Assembly: GCF_958445495.1 (NCBI RefSeq)
Contig: NZ_CAUCSQ010000036.1
Coordinates: 1-46,610 of the forward strand
DNA: 46,610 nt
Direction of reading: 5' to 3'
DNA from: an uncultured Bacteroides sp.
GTDB lineage: Bacteria; Bacteroidota; Bacteroidia; Bacteroidales; Bacteroidaceae
The number at the start of each line of letters is the position of its first letter. Within the stretch, counting starts at the first letter, position 1. Under the pieces are notes generated by a model. It was not told the origin of the DNA and did not search any database. It saw nothing but the letters and a program-made list of their open reading frames with translations. Made by a program: the position numbers and the translations under genes. Positions 1 to 6,932 of this stretch are shown here, in pieces.

Positions 1-60
1 CTCTTGGAACCATATAAACAACTGTACTACAATATTTTAATTTATAGAACTCCTCATAAT

Positions 61-92
61 CAAAAAAAGGCAGCCTACTTCGCTGCCTTTTC
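61..92 (-). terminator. Intrinsic terminator of the leftmost operon
   Basis: On the minus strand a GGCAGC/GCTGCC stem is followed by a run of seven T. The TAG stop of the adjacent gene lies in the hairpin loop. It ends the four-gene operon that starts near 1.2 kb. The first 60 bases of the window hold nothing else I can recognise. Confidence 0.8.
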
Positions 93-326
93 TATTTTCT
101 CCCTGAACACTCTCAACTGGTCTATAGTCGGATAAAATGTAGGGTTCTCCCAGTTACGGCTTATCACCGAAATCATCGAATCAAGGTATTTCCCACAATC
201 GAGAATCTTAACGCATTTATCCAGTTGGAACTCACCAACAGGATACGTCTTGTTGTCAAGCGTGTTTTTCGCCCAAATAAGCAACTCGTCTACTGAATTG
301 TGGTCGTATTTCTTTTCTTCTTCCAT
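75..326 (-). CDS. Hypothetical protein, last gene of the small HTH operon
   Basis: I do not recognise this 83-residue soluble protein. An in-frame TTG lies at 341, but the ATG at 326 comes one base after the TGA of the HTH gene and is the better start. The protein is mixed charged, begins with an acidic stretch (MEEEKK) and has Trp and Cys residues but no clear motif. Tight spacing indicates one transcript with the HTH gene, and its stop codon sits inside the operon terminator. Confidence 0.7.
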   Translation of the reverse strand: MEEEKKYDHNSVDELLIWAKNTLDNKTYPVGEFQLDKCVKILDCGKYLDSMISVISRNWENPTFYPTIDQLRVFREKIEKAAK

Positions 327-327
327 A

Positions 328-579
328 TCACATTTTGTCAATTAATTCTTTGAGATTGTTTTCGCTGTCTCTCTCTGCAAAATACATATACAAGTCTGAA
401 CCGGCAATATATCCAAGGAATACATCTATAGTATAATTGGTTAGACCTTCCTCTACAGCCTTCACTTGTTCAACACGTATTTTCCCCTTTTGGGCTACCG
501 CATACCTTGACAGGTTGCGGGATTCTCTAAACTCTTTAAGTTTTTGCCCAAGAACTTCTCTATAACTACTTTTATCCAT
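328..579 (-). CDS. Small XRE-like helix-turn-helix regulator
   Basis: This 83-residue protein has an N-terminal region of XRE/Cro type at about residues 9-55 (LGQKLKEFRESRNLSRYAVA, then a recognition-helix-like IRVEQVKAVEEG). The C-terminal part (YMYFAERDSENNLKELIDKM) may dimerise. It lies four bases downstream of the preceding gene in an operon whose promoter carries two identical 14-bp palindromes, so it is a candidate autoregulator. DNA binding is inferred from the fold-like pattern only. Confidence 0.65.
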   Translation of the reverse strand: MDKSSYREVLGQKLKEFRESRNLSRYAVAQKGKIRVEQVKAVEEGLTNYTIDVFLGYIAGSDLYMYFAERDSENNLKELIDKM

Positions 580-582
580 ATA

Positions 583-798
583 TTATAAATTATTATAAGC
601 ATCTACAATTTGGTAATAGCAATAACGCTTGGCTTCTTGGTGTTTTTCTTTATTGCTGTCATCGTTAATCCAATCCCATGCCTCAGAATTAGTTGTATGA
701 ATTTTTAAATTCTTACCTCTATAACGTGCTTCAATGAAATATTGACCGTAGCCGCAACCTCTTTTCATTGCGAAATTTACTTTTCTAAAACTCGCCAT
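583..798 (-). CDS. Hypothetical small basic protein
   Basis: This 71-residue protein is rich in aromatic and basic residues (Phe/Tyr/Trp, a GCGYGQYF segment and a C-terminal RYCYYQIVDAY). I do not recognise a family. It is the second gene of the operon, between the 117-residue protein and the HTH gene, with short gaps on both sides. Confidence 0.65.
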   Translation of the reverse strand: MASFRKVNFAMKRGCGYGQYFIEARYRGKNLKIHTTNSEAWDWINDDSNKEKHQEAKRYCYYQIVDAYNNL

Positions 799-813
799 AA
801 TCTTTATTTTTAA

Positions 814-1167
814 TTAAAATGCAAACTTAGCAATCGCCTTAGCAGCTTTCTTAAGCTCGGAATTACCGGTTTTCTTATATTCAACCATCAATAAGTCATA
901 CTCTTCTCTATATGCCTTCTTGGACTTTCCTGTAGCTTTTCTTTCAGCAGATAAAGCGGCTTTTCTCGCTTTAGCGGCTTCGGCTTTCCGGTTTTCCTTT
1001 CTCGCTGTCTCGTTGTACATGTTCATATAGTCCTCATCTGACAGGTTAAGAACGTAATCTATTCTCTGGTCGGCTGCCGCATTGCCGATATATGTACGTT
1101 CTTCATTATAACGCTTAACATCCGCTCTCTTCATTGCTGCTACTTCTTCAATTGTTATAGTTTTCAT
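814..1167 (-). CDS. Hypothetical Lys/Ala-rich protein, first gene of the HTH operon
   Basis: This 117-residue protein is highly charged. A Lys/Arg/Ala/Glu-rich stretch of predicted helix covers about residues 55-115 and may bind nucleic acid or form a coiled coil. It is the promoter-proximal gene of the leftmost operon. No family is recognised and no function is proposed. Confidence 0.65.
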   Translation of the reverse strand: MKTITIEEVAAMKRADVKRYNEERTYIGNAAADQRIDYVLNLSDEDYMNMYNETARKENRKAEAAKARKAALSAERKATGKSKKAYREEYDLLMVEYKKTGNSELKKAAKAIAKFAF

Positions 1168-1214
1168 AATCTTTATGTTTTAGTTGTTATTACTTTATTT
1201 CCTTTTTGATGTTA

Positions 1215-1245
1215 CAAAGATAGTACAAATATTTGTAATACCCAA
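1215..1245 (-). promoter_or_regulatory. Bacteroides-type promoter of the HTH operon
   Basis: On the minus strand TATCTTTG (1222-1215) matches the Bacteroides -7 box TAnnTTTG. TTGG (1245-1242), one base off the TTTG -33 box, lies 19 bases upstream. The expected start site is near 1208, about 40 bases before the 117-residue gene. Confidence 0.6.
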
Positions 1246-1268
1246 GTTTTTTACTACAAATATTTGTA
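1224..1268. promoter_or_regulatory. Twin operators: two identical 14-bp palindromes
   Basis: TACAAATATTTGTA occurs at 1224-1237 and again at 1255-1268, with centres 31 bp apart, about three helical turns. The first copy sits between the -33 and -7 boxes and the second just upstream of the -33 box. This is the layout of a repressor-controlled promoter. The small HTH protein of the same operon is the obvious candidate ligand, by inference. Confidence 0.65.
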
Positions 1269-1300
1269 TGTTATAAAACATATTTAAAAATAAAGGTATA

Positions 1301-1330
1301 AAAAATCCCGGCATATTCGATATACCGGGA
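1301..1330 (-). terminator. Intrinsic terminator after the NYN gene
   Basis: An 11-bp stem (TCCCGG..ATAT pairing with ATAT..CCGGGA, one mismatch, loop TCG) is followed on the minus strand by a T-rich run. It lies 43 bases downstream of the NYN gene and separates it from the HTH operon. Confidence 0.75.
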
Positions 1331-1373
1331 GGATTCCATTTTAAAGAGGCAGTTATAAAGAAATGGAAAGGAG

Positions 1374-2081
1374 CTATTTCTTTTTTGCATCTTTCTGATG
1401 ATATAAAGGTATGCTTTTTAATCCATCAATGTGTTCATATAGATCATTTTCGATATGCTCACAATGCATAGGATCAAGAACAAAGTCAATCCCTTCACGC
1501 CTAGCCAATTTTGCTGCAGGAACGAAATCTGAATCTCCAGAAATAAGGACAATCTTATCCACAAAACCTTTTAAAGATAAAGAAGCAATGTCGACACCAA
1601 TTTTCATATCAATTCCCTTTTGACGCAATTCATAATATACATCATCTTCATTAATGTCATCAAGAGAAATTTCTTTCTTTAATAATTTTCTCATTGTGTT
1701 ATCATAGAAAATCCATCTTTTACTTTCCTTGATATTACCTAGACGCAAAGCAACTTTCCTTTTTTTCTTAAGCTCGTTTATTAACTCACTTCTACGAATA
1801 GCTTCTTCTGTTTTAGAGTAGTCGATACATTTCCTAGAGATAGGATTATGTATTTTTTTGGCAAATGGTACACAATCATAATAAAAAATACGATATAAAT
1901 AATTGTTTTTCCCTACATGAGAATGAGATATAGTATATAAATCATTAGCAATAGTTAATGCTGTCTTTTTGCCGGACTTATTATACATTGCATTATAGCG
2001 TTTTATAAAATACCCACCATCAATTAATATGGCAACTCTTATAGGGGTTTCTGTGTATGATGTATTTGGACGTGTTTTCAT
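1374..2081 (-). CDS. NYN (PIN-like) domain protein, probable ribonuclease
   Basis: This 235-residue protein has the core of the NYN/LabA family, a PIN-like RNase fold. There is an N-terminal hydrophobic strand ending in Asp (VAILIDGGYF, Asp21), a middle acidic segment IGVDIASLSLK (Asp164), and a second strand IVLISGDSDFVPAAK (Asp183, Asp185). These are the expected metal-binding acids. A basic helical insert lies at about residues 100-135. It is monocistronic, flanked by its own terminator and by a terminator-like leader immediately before the start codon. NYN proteins usually cut RNA; whether this one acts on host, phage or competitor RNA cannot be told. Confidence 0.8.
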   Translation of the reverse strand: MKTRPNTSYTETPIRVAILIDGGYFIKRYNAMYNKSGKKTALTIANDLYTISHSHVGKNNYLYRIFYYDCVPFAKKIHNPISRKCIDYSKTEEAIRRSELINELKKKRKVALRLGNIKESKRWIFYDNTMRKLLKKEISLDDINEDDVYYELRQKGIDMKIGVDIASLSLKGFVDKIVLISGDSDFVPAAKLARREGIDFVLDPMHCEHIENDLYEHIDGLKSIPLYHQKDAKKK

Positions 2082-2148
2082 AAAATAAAAAATGGCCTTT
2101 GGTTAGGCATGCCCATTATCAAGAGGGGGACAAACGTAAGCCAAAGGC
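2082..2148 (-). terminator. Terminator-like hairpin directly before the NYN start codon (attenuator candidate)
   Basis: On the minus strand an 8-bp perfect stem GCCTTTGG/CCAAAGGC (arms 2141-2148 and 2095-2102) encloses a 38-base loop that itself contains the palindrome GGCATGCC. It is followed by CATTTTTTATTTT and then at once by the ATG of the NYN gene. Transcripts from the promoter at 2163-2193 must pass it, so it would give either a ~75-base RNA or the NYN message. Confidence 0.55.
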
Positions 2149-2162
2149 ATAATCATGTGCTG

Positions 2163-2193
2163 CAAATGTATGAATTTAATTTGTATTTGCAAA
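2163..2193 (-). promoter_or_regulatory. Promoter of the NYN gene
   Basis: TTTG (2193-2190), a 19-base spacer and TACATTTG (2170-2163) match the Bacteroides promoter consensus exactly. The start site should be near 2157, giving a leader of about 75 bases. Confidence 0.75.
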
Positions 2194-2311
2194 AGACAGA
2201 AGATAAATTGCAATAAAAAACAGATTATTTTTCTATGTTTTGCACTCGTTAAGTCACAATATCACCTTTAAATTTAGTGCAAAGTAAACTTTTGTTCCGC
2301 TTTCTTTGCCA

Positions 2312-2539
2312 TTATAGCGCAGGTTCAAATTTAATTTTAGCTTCTCTAGTTGCTTTATTAAAGTCTCTATTAAAAGAAGACACATCTTCTTTCATGTTCT
2401 TCTTATCATGGTCTGTGCCATAATAATCAAGTTTTTTCAAGGAATCGTTGATTTCTTTTACAATCTGTTCCTCACTTGCTTTTTTCGGAAGTAAGGAACC
2501 TTGCATAGATTTAGTGATTACTTTTATAAACTTTTTCAT
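2312..2539 (-). CDS. Hypothetical small charged protein
   Basis: This 75-residue protein is Lys- and Asp-rich. It has a basic, mildly hydrophobic N-terminus (MKKFIKVITKSM) that is too polar for a confident membrane segment, and a helical remainder. I do not recognise it. It stands alone, with a 230-base gap downstream and a 313-base gap upstream, and may be a late accession to the genome. Confidence 0.55.
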   Translation of the reverse strand: MKKFIKVITKSMQGSLLPKKASEEQIVKEINDSLKKLDYYGTDHDKKNMKEDVSSFNRDFNKATREAKIKFEPAL

Positions 2540-2852
2540 ATATATTAACCTCTTTCTGTTATACTAAAAACAGAATTTATAGCGAATTTGTTCTGCAAAT
2601 AAACAAAGTAATCAACCAAAACTGCAAAAATACAATTGAAATTTGTCGTTAAGAGGTCAAACTTTAACTATTCCGGAAGTTTTTAACAAAAATCCCCGAC
2701 TACATAGCCAGGGACAAGCACAAAGATATAACCCTTGCAATAATCGCAAGAGGAATCAGACTGTACAACCACCTCTCTAGGCGTTCCATAGCATTACCAG
2801 AAGAAGCCGACAAAAATCAGAATGATACAAATCGTCGGCTTGGTCTATCAAA
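2540..2852. other. 313-base gene-poor gap
   Basis: No gene is visible. A short inverted repeat TTCTGTT/AACAGAA (2553-2574) lies just upstream of the 75-residue gene. A weak hairpin followed by TTTTTG on the minus strand (2687-2714) could be a terminator. An 8-bp perfect stem AAGCCGAC/GTCGGCTT (2804-2841) lies right after the next gene. I see no Bacteroides -33/-7 pair that fits well. Confidence 0.5.
2687..2714 (-). terminator. Possible weak terminator
   Basis: A stem with seven of nine pairs (TCCC.G.CT against AG.C.GGGA, loop ACAT) is followed by five T on the minus strand. It lies downstream of the 56-residue gene at the end of the small-gene operon. Confidence 0.4.
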
Positions 2853-3023
2853 TCATCTATGTAATCTTTTCTTTGCATACCTCTCCAACTGTCTACGCTG
2901 CTGCCTGTTGATGCCGGTGGAAGCAGCCAATTCATTGAGTTTTGATTTTTCTTCGGGCGAAAGCATGTTATAGACTTCCTCCCGGCTTTTGCCTGTTAAT
3001 ATGGCTTCTAATATTTTCCACAT
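2853..3023 (-). CDS. Hypothetical small basic protein
   Basis: Starting at the ATG at 3023 it has 56 residues. A GGAG six bases upstream supports this start over the TTG at 3038. The C-terminus is strongly basic and helical (NRQQRRQLERYAKK). It overlaps the 3' end of the HExxH gene by 16 bases, so the two are probably translationally coupled. No family is assigned. Confidence 0.6.
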   Translation of the reverse strand: MWKILEAILTGKSREEVYNMLSPEEKSKLNELAASTGINRQQRRQLERYAKKRLHR

Positions 3024-3433
3024 AAATTTCTCCTGCAATGTTCACATAAAAATTTCTTTGCTATAGGAAACATTCTTTGCCCTATCTCCCCACACAGGTA
3101 TTGTGCCTCCTCACCGTATGGGTCGATATTAAACGCCTGTGAGATATGGCGGCATAAGTGTCCTTTCTCATGGTCCCATGAATTTTGGAATTCCGATGGC
3201 GAAGAAGTTAGCGCAATCACCATAACTGTTTCACGGTTCTCAAAGTCTGAATAGGTCAAACCCGTGTTTAACCTGCCGGAAGAAAGGTTCCGGTAAGCCT
3301 GGCGAAATTTATCACCCCGGCAACCGATACGATGAAGTTCACACAGTATCTCACTGGTCCAATAGGTTGTTACAGCATAATACACCCTTACCCGCCAATC
3401 ATATTTCGATATGTAAAATTCCTGTACTATCAT
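3008..3433 (-). CDS. HExxH-containing protein, possible zinc metallopeptidase-like
   Basis: This 141-residue protein contains HEKGH at residues 88-92 with Glu108/Glu109 (YGEEAQYL) 16-17 residues later, the pattern of a gluzincin-like site (HExxH plus a downstream Glu). Four cysteines near the C-terminus (LCEHCRRNLC) could bind another metal. There is no signal peptide. It sits in a run of small late genes. The metal site is seen in the sequence; proteolysis is not shown, and many short phage HExxH proteins are uncharacterised. Confidence 0.6.
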   Translation of the reverse strand: MIVQEFYISKYDWRVRVYYAVTTYWTSEILCELHRIGCRGDKFRQAYRNLSSGRLNTGLTYSDFENRETVMVIALTSSPSEFQNSWDHEKGHLCRHISQAFNIDPYGEEAQYLCGEIGQRMFPIAKKFLCEHCRRNLCGKY

Positions 3434-3439
3434 AAATCA

Positions 3440-3859
3440 TCAGAGTACATCATCCCACATTATCGGGCATCCGCTTCCAATGCAATCGGCATAGAACCGA
3501 GTAAAAGGCAATCCTTCATACCCGTCCGGGTCGTCTATGTAATCCTTTATGAACAATGCCAGATGGGCTTCATCCATAATCGAACTCTTATAATAATCGG
3601 CTTTAGCCATATTAGCCACATATACACAGTCGTATCCGGAGTCTTTCTCAAGTTTGATGCCATACTTTTTCAGAAGTTCCTCCACTTCCTCCTTTTTGAT
3701 AGGTACGAGCTTTTCTTTCTGTTTGGAAGTCTTGTTTTCAACTTCCATTTTGGAAACAGCCCATTCGCACATCTTTTTTGAAAAGTGCCAGCCGTATAGT
3801 GACAGATAATTAGCCATTGCCGGCGGCATTTTATCGTAAATGTCCAGTCTTTGTCTCAT
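3440..3859 (-). CDS. Hypothetical protein
   Basis: This 139-residue soluble protein has a lysine-rich central linker (about residues 40-60) and an acidic C-terminal half ending PIMWDDVL. It lies six bases upstream of the HExxH gene in the same transcript. I recognise no domain. Its N-terminal segment (DIYDKMPPAMANYLSLYGWH) looks like a conserved phage family of unknown role. Confidence 0.6.
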   Translation of the reverse strand: MRQRLDIYDKMPPAMANYLSLYGWHFSKKMCEWAVSKMEVENKTSKQKEKLVPIKKEEVEELLKKYGIKLEKDSGYDCVYVANMAKADYYKSSIMDEAHLALFIKDYIDDPDGYEGLPFTRFYADCIGSGCPIMWDDVL

Positions 3860-3882
3860 AATTAATTACCTTATTAGAATAA

Positions 3883-3900
3883 GAGGGGATTTCTCCCCTC
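3883..3900 (-). terminator. Short GC hairpin between late genes
   Basis: GAGGGGA and TCCCCTC form a 7-bp perfect stem with a 4-base loop just downstream of the 93-residue gene. The following minus-strand bases are only moderately T-rich (TTATTCT), so it may be a partial terminator or an mRNA stabiliser. Confidence 0.45.
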
Positions 3901-3906
3901 ATACGG

Positions 3907-4188
3907 TTAATAGAATTCACCATTGGCACGTCTGCGGCGGCGTTCACTCATATCCCCGTACATCGGATATTCCGGGAAATAACCCGGCATACGGCGTTCG
4001 CTCATCCCATCACCATCGTAACGGCTACGGTCGCGGAAATTCATGCCGTCGCCTTGCATCTCACGTATGGCTTTTTCATAACCATGGCGGCAACCTTCCT
4101 TATAGGCTTCTTCCAATTCGTTGCCACCTCGCATTCCGAAGTCACGACCATATCCGTCATGTTCTTCTCTGATTGTCCACATTCCCAT
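3907..4188 (-). CDS. Hypothetical Gly/Arg/Met-rich protein
   Basis: This 93-residue protein is of low complexity: Gly, Asp, Arg and Tyr dominate, with a central helix (ELEEAYKEGCRHGYEKAIREM) and a C-terminal run of arginines before NGEFY. Its start is two bases from the stop of the 180-residue gene. The composition suggests a disordered structural or nucleic-acid-binding protein, but nothing specific can be claimed. Confidence 0.6.
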   Translation of the reverse strand: MGMWTIREEHDGYGRDFGMRGGNELEEAYKEGCRHGYEKAIREMQGDGMNFRDRSRYDGDGMSERRMPGYFPEYPMYGDMSERRRRRANGEFY

Positions 4189-4189
4189 A

Positions 4190-4732
4190 TTATTTTTTAG
4201 TTTTAGATGTTTCAGACATTCCGAGTTGTTCCATCAGTTGTTTATTTAAAGCCATAAGGTCAGCCATGTTCTTGCTCATCTCGGACATTTGCCCTTTCAA
4301 TGCGGCTATCTCTTGTTCCTGACGCTGCTTTTCCGCAAATTCAGGATTAAGAAGCGTGAGCATCTTGTCGCACCCTGCTATGACGGAATTATGAAAGTCC
4401 ATGCTGTTAATGATGTCTATGCTTTTCTGCTTCATGGATGCAACCTCGTTGTTCATCGCGTCACGTGAGCACGATACCACAATATTGCCGTTCTGCCCGA
4501 AATCGGCTATATCCATGCCGGCAGGAAGGTTTTGAAATGTGGTGTTCTGCCCGTTGATGCAGACCACAATATCCACAACCATTTCCATTTGAGGCATTTG
4601 CCCCATAGGAGTAGCCATAGGGTATTTGGGCTTTGGAGCTGAAACGCTGACCACAGGACCGCATTCGATGTACGGATTGGCATCCTTATGAAGTATATAC
4701 AACTGGTTATTAGTACGAAGTGATTGAAACAT
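4190..4732 (-). CDS. Hypothetical protein with C-terminal coiled coil
   Basis: This 180-residue protein has an N-terminal beta-rich part (residues 1-90) with a Met/Pro-rich loop (PMATPMGQMPQM), then a helix and a coiled coil at about residues 135-170 (IAALKGQMSEMSKNMADLMA), ending in a Lys-rich tail. It belongs to the block of conserved late genes downstream of the fibres, so it may be a virion component. The family is not recognised. Confidence 0.6.
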   Translation of the reverse strand: MFQSLRTNNQLYILHKDANPYIECGPVVSVSAPKPKYPMATPMGQMPQMEMVVDIVVCINGQNTTFQNLPAGMDIADFGQNGNIVVSCSRDAMNNEVASMKQKSIDIINSMDFHNSVIAGCDKMLTLLNPEFAEKQRQEQEIAALKGQMSEMSKNMADLMALNKQLMEQLGMSETSKTKK

Positions 4733-4750
4733 AATGATTGATTTTTAATA

Positions 4751-4773
4751 GGGCTACCTGGAATCGGTAGCCC
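4751..4773 (-). terminator. Hairpin downstream of the 138-residue gene
   Basis: GGGCTACC/GGTAGCCC is a perfect 8-bp stem with a 7-base loop. Only a short TATT follows on the minus strand, so termination would be partial. Confidence 0.45.
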
Positions 4774-4780
4774 GTGTTTG

Positions 4781-5197
4781 TTACTTGCTTTTAACCGCTG
4801 CTGTTTCCACTGTTGGAGCAGGTGATGTTGTCGGACGGTATCCTCCATTTACAAGATACAGTTCATTGGTGTACTTGTTGTAGTGGATTTCATAGATACC
4901 CGGACCGGCAAGGTTCTCAACACGCACCGGTTCATTGTTGTAAGCCATCAATGGACGGGTGTCACCATTGGTTCCTATTAAAATAGGAAGGGTCGCTGTT
5001 GTGCCTGCCGGTATTTCCTGACGAAGATTGACATAGAATCCTCCGACATAATTACGCCCGTAAAAGGCATGATTCGGAAGTTCCAAGGTCACATTCTCCG
5101 TACCGACTGTAACCTGAACGGTAGGCAGAGTGTTGTAATTTACCCTACCCAGGGAAGGAAACGGAAAAGGAAATCCTGTAAAAAAGTTAGGCCACAT
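4781..5197 (-). CDS. Hypothetical beta-rich late protein
   Basis: The start at 5197 follows a strong AAAGGAGG nine bases upstream; the frame extends to 5248, but that would overlap the previous gene. The 138-residue product starts MWPNFFTGFPFPFPSLG and continues as beta strands (VQVTVGTENVTLELPNHAFY...IYEIHYNKYTNELYLVNGGY), like a small virion surface protein. The C-terminus is Pro/Thr-rich. Function is unknown. Confidence 0.65.
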   Translation of the reverse strand: MWPNFFTGFPFPFPSLGRVNYNTLPTVQVTVGTENVTLELPNHAFYGRNYVGGFYVNLRQEIPAGTTATLPILIGTNGDTRPLMAYNNEPVRVENLAGPGIYEIHYNKYTNELYLVNGGYRPTTSPAPTVETAAVKSK

Positions 5198-5220
5198 AAT
5201 TACCTCCTTTCTTACTGGAA

Positions 5221-6207
5221 TTAACCCCAGTAGTTGTTGCAACCGCATCCGTAACCGCTACGGCCGTATGCAGCATCACCGGCATAGGCGCCAAAAGCAG
5301 CAGCTCTGTATGTGTCAAGATTTACACCAACAATATTAGGGTATTGAACCGGTACGGTTTGTGGCATACGACATTTAATGCCATCTACATCAGACTGCAA
5401 AGCCTGCAAACCTGCGGCCAACGGAGCAATCTGCTGGCTGAAAGTGTTCAGGATAGTTGCATTCTGATTACGCTGTGAGATTTCAGCCTGCAAAGTCGAT
5501 TTCTCGGCAGTCAAAGCAGCAATCTTATCCTGCAATGCCTGATTCTGCATGGCATCCAGTTTGGCAAGGATGGCATTTGTGTTAGCCGTAGCACCGTCAC
5601 GTAATGACAATGTGTTCTGGTTGGCTGTGTTCACAAGTGCATTTGTCTGGTTGCACATTGCCAACTGGTTCTCATAACCCATCGTAGTGATGGCATTCTG
5701 GGTTTTGCAGCAACAATCGGCTAACTGTGTCAAAACCGCCTGGTTACCGCTCTGGAACGCATTGATAATTTGCTGGGTAGACATGCCAACCTGATTACCC
5801 ACATTGGAAATCAGACCTTGGATATTACACAATGCATTCTGCAACTGTTGAGTAGAACAGTTCAAAGAAGAGGCAAGCTGATTGATTGCGTTACCGTTAC
5901 CTTGAATAGCAGACATCAGATATTCACGGCCTACATCACCATTCAGTTCTGCTGGAAGACCGCCATTGTTACCGAAGCGGTTACCGAAACCATTGCCACC
6001 CCAACAGAACCACAAAAGGATAATCCAAATGAACCACCAGCCACCGCCGCCCCAAGCATCCTGGTTATTACGGCCTTGATTCAAAAGGGCAAGTAAACCC
6101 GGGTCAACACCCTTGCTGCCAAACATACTGGGCAACATAGCCATGATGTCGAACTTGCTGCCGCCACCATTGCTGCCAGGGTCATTAAAAACATACGTTT
6201 TTTCCAT
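5221..6207 (-). CDS. Conserved phage protein with one membrane segment and long Gln/Asn-rich helix
   Basis: From the ATG at 6207 it has 328 residues. A Gly-rich N-terminus leads to a Trp-rich hydrophobic segment at about 57-69 (WWFIWIILLWFCW). A long Gln/Asn/Ala-rich region follows, containing QLADCCCKTQNA and a coiled coil (LDAMQNQALQDKIAALTAEK). The C-terminus is a GYGCGCNNYWG tail. I know similar proteins as conserved, uncharacterised phage late proteins. A membrane or tail-associated role is inference. Confidence 0.65.
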   Translation of the reverse strand: MEKTYVFNDPGSNGGGSKFDIMAMLPSMFGSKGVDPGLLALLNQGRNNQDAWGGGGWWFIWIILLWFCWGGNGFGNRFGNNGGLPAELNGDVGREYLMSAIQGNGNAINQLASSLNCSTQQLQNALCNIQGLISNVGNQVGMSTQQIINAFQSGNQAVLTQLADCCCKTQNAITTMGYENQLAMCNQTNALVNTANQNTLSLRDGATANTNAILAKLDAMQNQALQDKIAALTAEKSTLQAEISQRNQNATILNTFSQQIAPLAAGLQALQSDVDGIKCRMPQTVPVQYPNIVGVNLDTYRAAAFGAYAGDAAYGRSGYGCGCNNYWG

Positions 6208-6272
6208 GAGATTTAAATTTTGTATGATTAATATTATTGTCATACAAAAGTATATATTACGTGCTGCCTAAA

Positions 6273-6569
6273 TCAGAGCTTGTTTTCAAGCAATTTGCAA
6301 ACATTTTGCAAATATATTGCCATCATTTTATTATGACTTTTCCTCATTTCAAAAGTAGATACAAGATAACGGATACAAGCGGAAGTCTTATGAAGTAAGG
6401 GCGCTATTTGCTCAGGATAAAAACCATATTCGGAAAGAAGATATACGACGATGGAACGCGCATCAACAACTTCCGTTACCTTACTTGAAGAAAGGATTGA
6501 ATCGGCAGATACTTCCGTTTCCAAAGAAACTGCATTAAGTATTTCGGTAAAAATCTCTGACTTACACAT
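6273..6569 (-). CDS. DnaA domain IV-like DNA-binding protein
   Basis: In this 98-residue protein residues 30-75 (VVDARSIVVYLLSEYGFYPEQIAPLLHKT, then IRYLV) resemble the C-terminal DNA-binding domain of DnaA: a basic-loop DAR and a helix-turn-helix ending near the family's signature helix. The ATPase domains are absent. Small proteins of this kind occur in many Bacteroidetes phages. It lies 34 bases downstream of a long hairpin. A role in replication or gene control is inferred. Confidence 0.55.
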   Translation of the reverse strand: MCKSEIFTEILNAVSLETEVSADSILSSSKVTEVVDARSIVVYLLSEYGFYPEQIAPLLHKTSACIRYLVSTFEMRKSHNKMMAIYLQNVCKLLENKL

Positions 6570-6602
6570 GGTAATTTAATTTTTTATTGTACTTTTGCCT
6601 TT

Positions 6603-6713
6603 GCCAATCGAATTTTACAGATCAAAGAGCAAAAGCATGTATCGTAATGTTAAGGATATTTGAACCCCTGGCACAGCGATACATGCTTCTGTATGTTTAA
6701 AAGTTCGATTGGC
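6603..6713 (-). other. Long nested hairpin (111 bases), candidate structured RNA
   Basis: An outer 10-bp perfect stem (6603-6612 with 6704-6713) continues after a one-base bulge for five more pairs. An inner 12-bp perfect stem AAGCATGTATCG/CGATACATGCTT (6633-6644 with 6677-6688) closes a 32-base loop. It lies upstream of the DnaA-domain-IV-like gene. Terminal symmetry of this size is not expected from coding sequence. Confidence 0.55.
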
Positions 6714-6728
6714 GTCAACTTTATAGTG

Positions 6729-6756
6729 TCGGGGGTTCTTTTCACTCTGCCCCCGA
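6729..6756 (-). terminator. GC-rich hairpin, possible terminator
   Basis: TCGGGGG/CCCCCGA is a 7-bp perfect stem with a 14-base loop, downstream of the DUF6808-like gene. No strong T-run follows (CACTATAAAG on the minus strand), so it may be a stability element instead. Confidence 0.35.
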
Positions 6757-6825
6757 AAGAGTTGCATTTATCATGATAACCGGCCTTCTACTCACACCGG
6801 AAAGAATCTGAAATTAATCTACCAT
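6742..6825 (-). pseudogene. Possible broken small gene
   Basis: A strong ribosome binding site (AAAAAGGAGG, four bases before ATG) opens a frame that stops after three codons at TAA (6816-6814) and then stays open until TGA at 6742. If the TAA were GAA it would encode 27 residues. The evidence is only the ribosome site and the open frame, so this is weak. Confidence 0.25.
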
Positions 6826-6932
6826 ATTACCTCCTTTTTGTATGAATGAACATTTTTCCTTTGGAAATTGTTATATTAGTGAAATTTAAACTTTTCATAC
6901 CGGAAACGGTCTGTGAAGATAGTAGCCGGGAA

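Larger units (their letters stand above)
6570..6932. other. 363-base gap with RNA-structure signals
   Basis: No intact gene of usual size is visible. On the minus strand, in order of transcription, it holds a strong GGAGG (6834-6830) before an ATG whose fourth codon is TAA, a 7-bp GC hairpin (6729-6756), a 31-codon GTG frame (6650-6745) and a long hairpin (6603-6713). The region could be a leader RNA, remnants of two tiny genes, or both. Confidence 0.5.
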
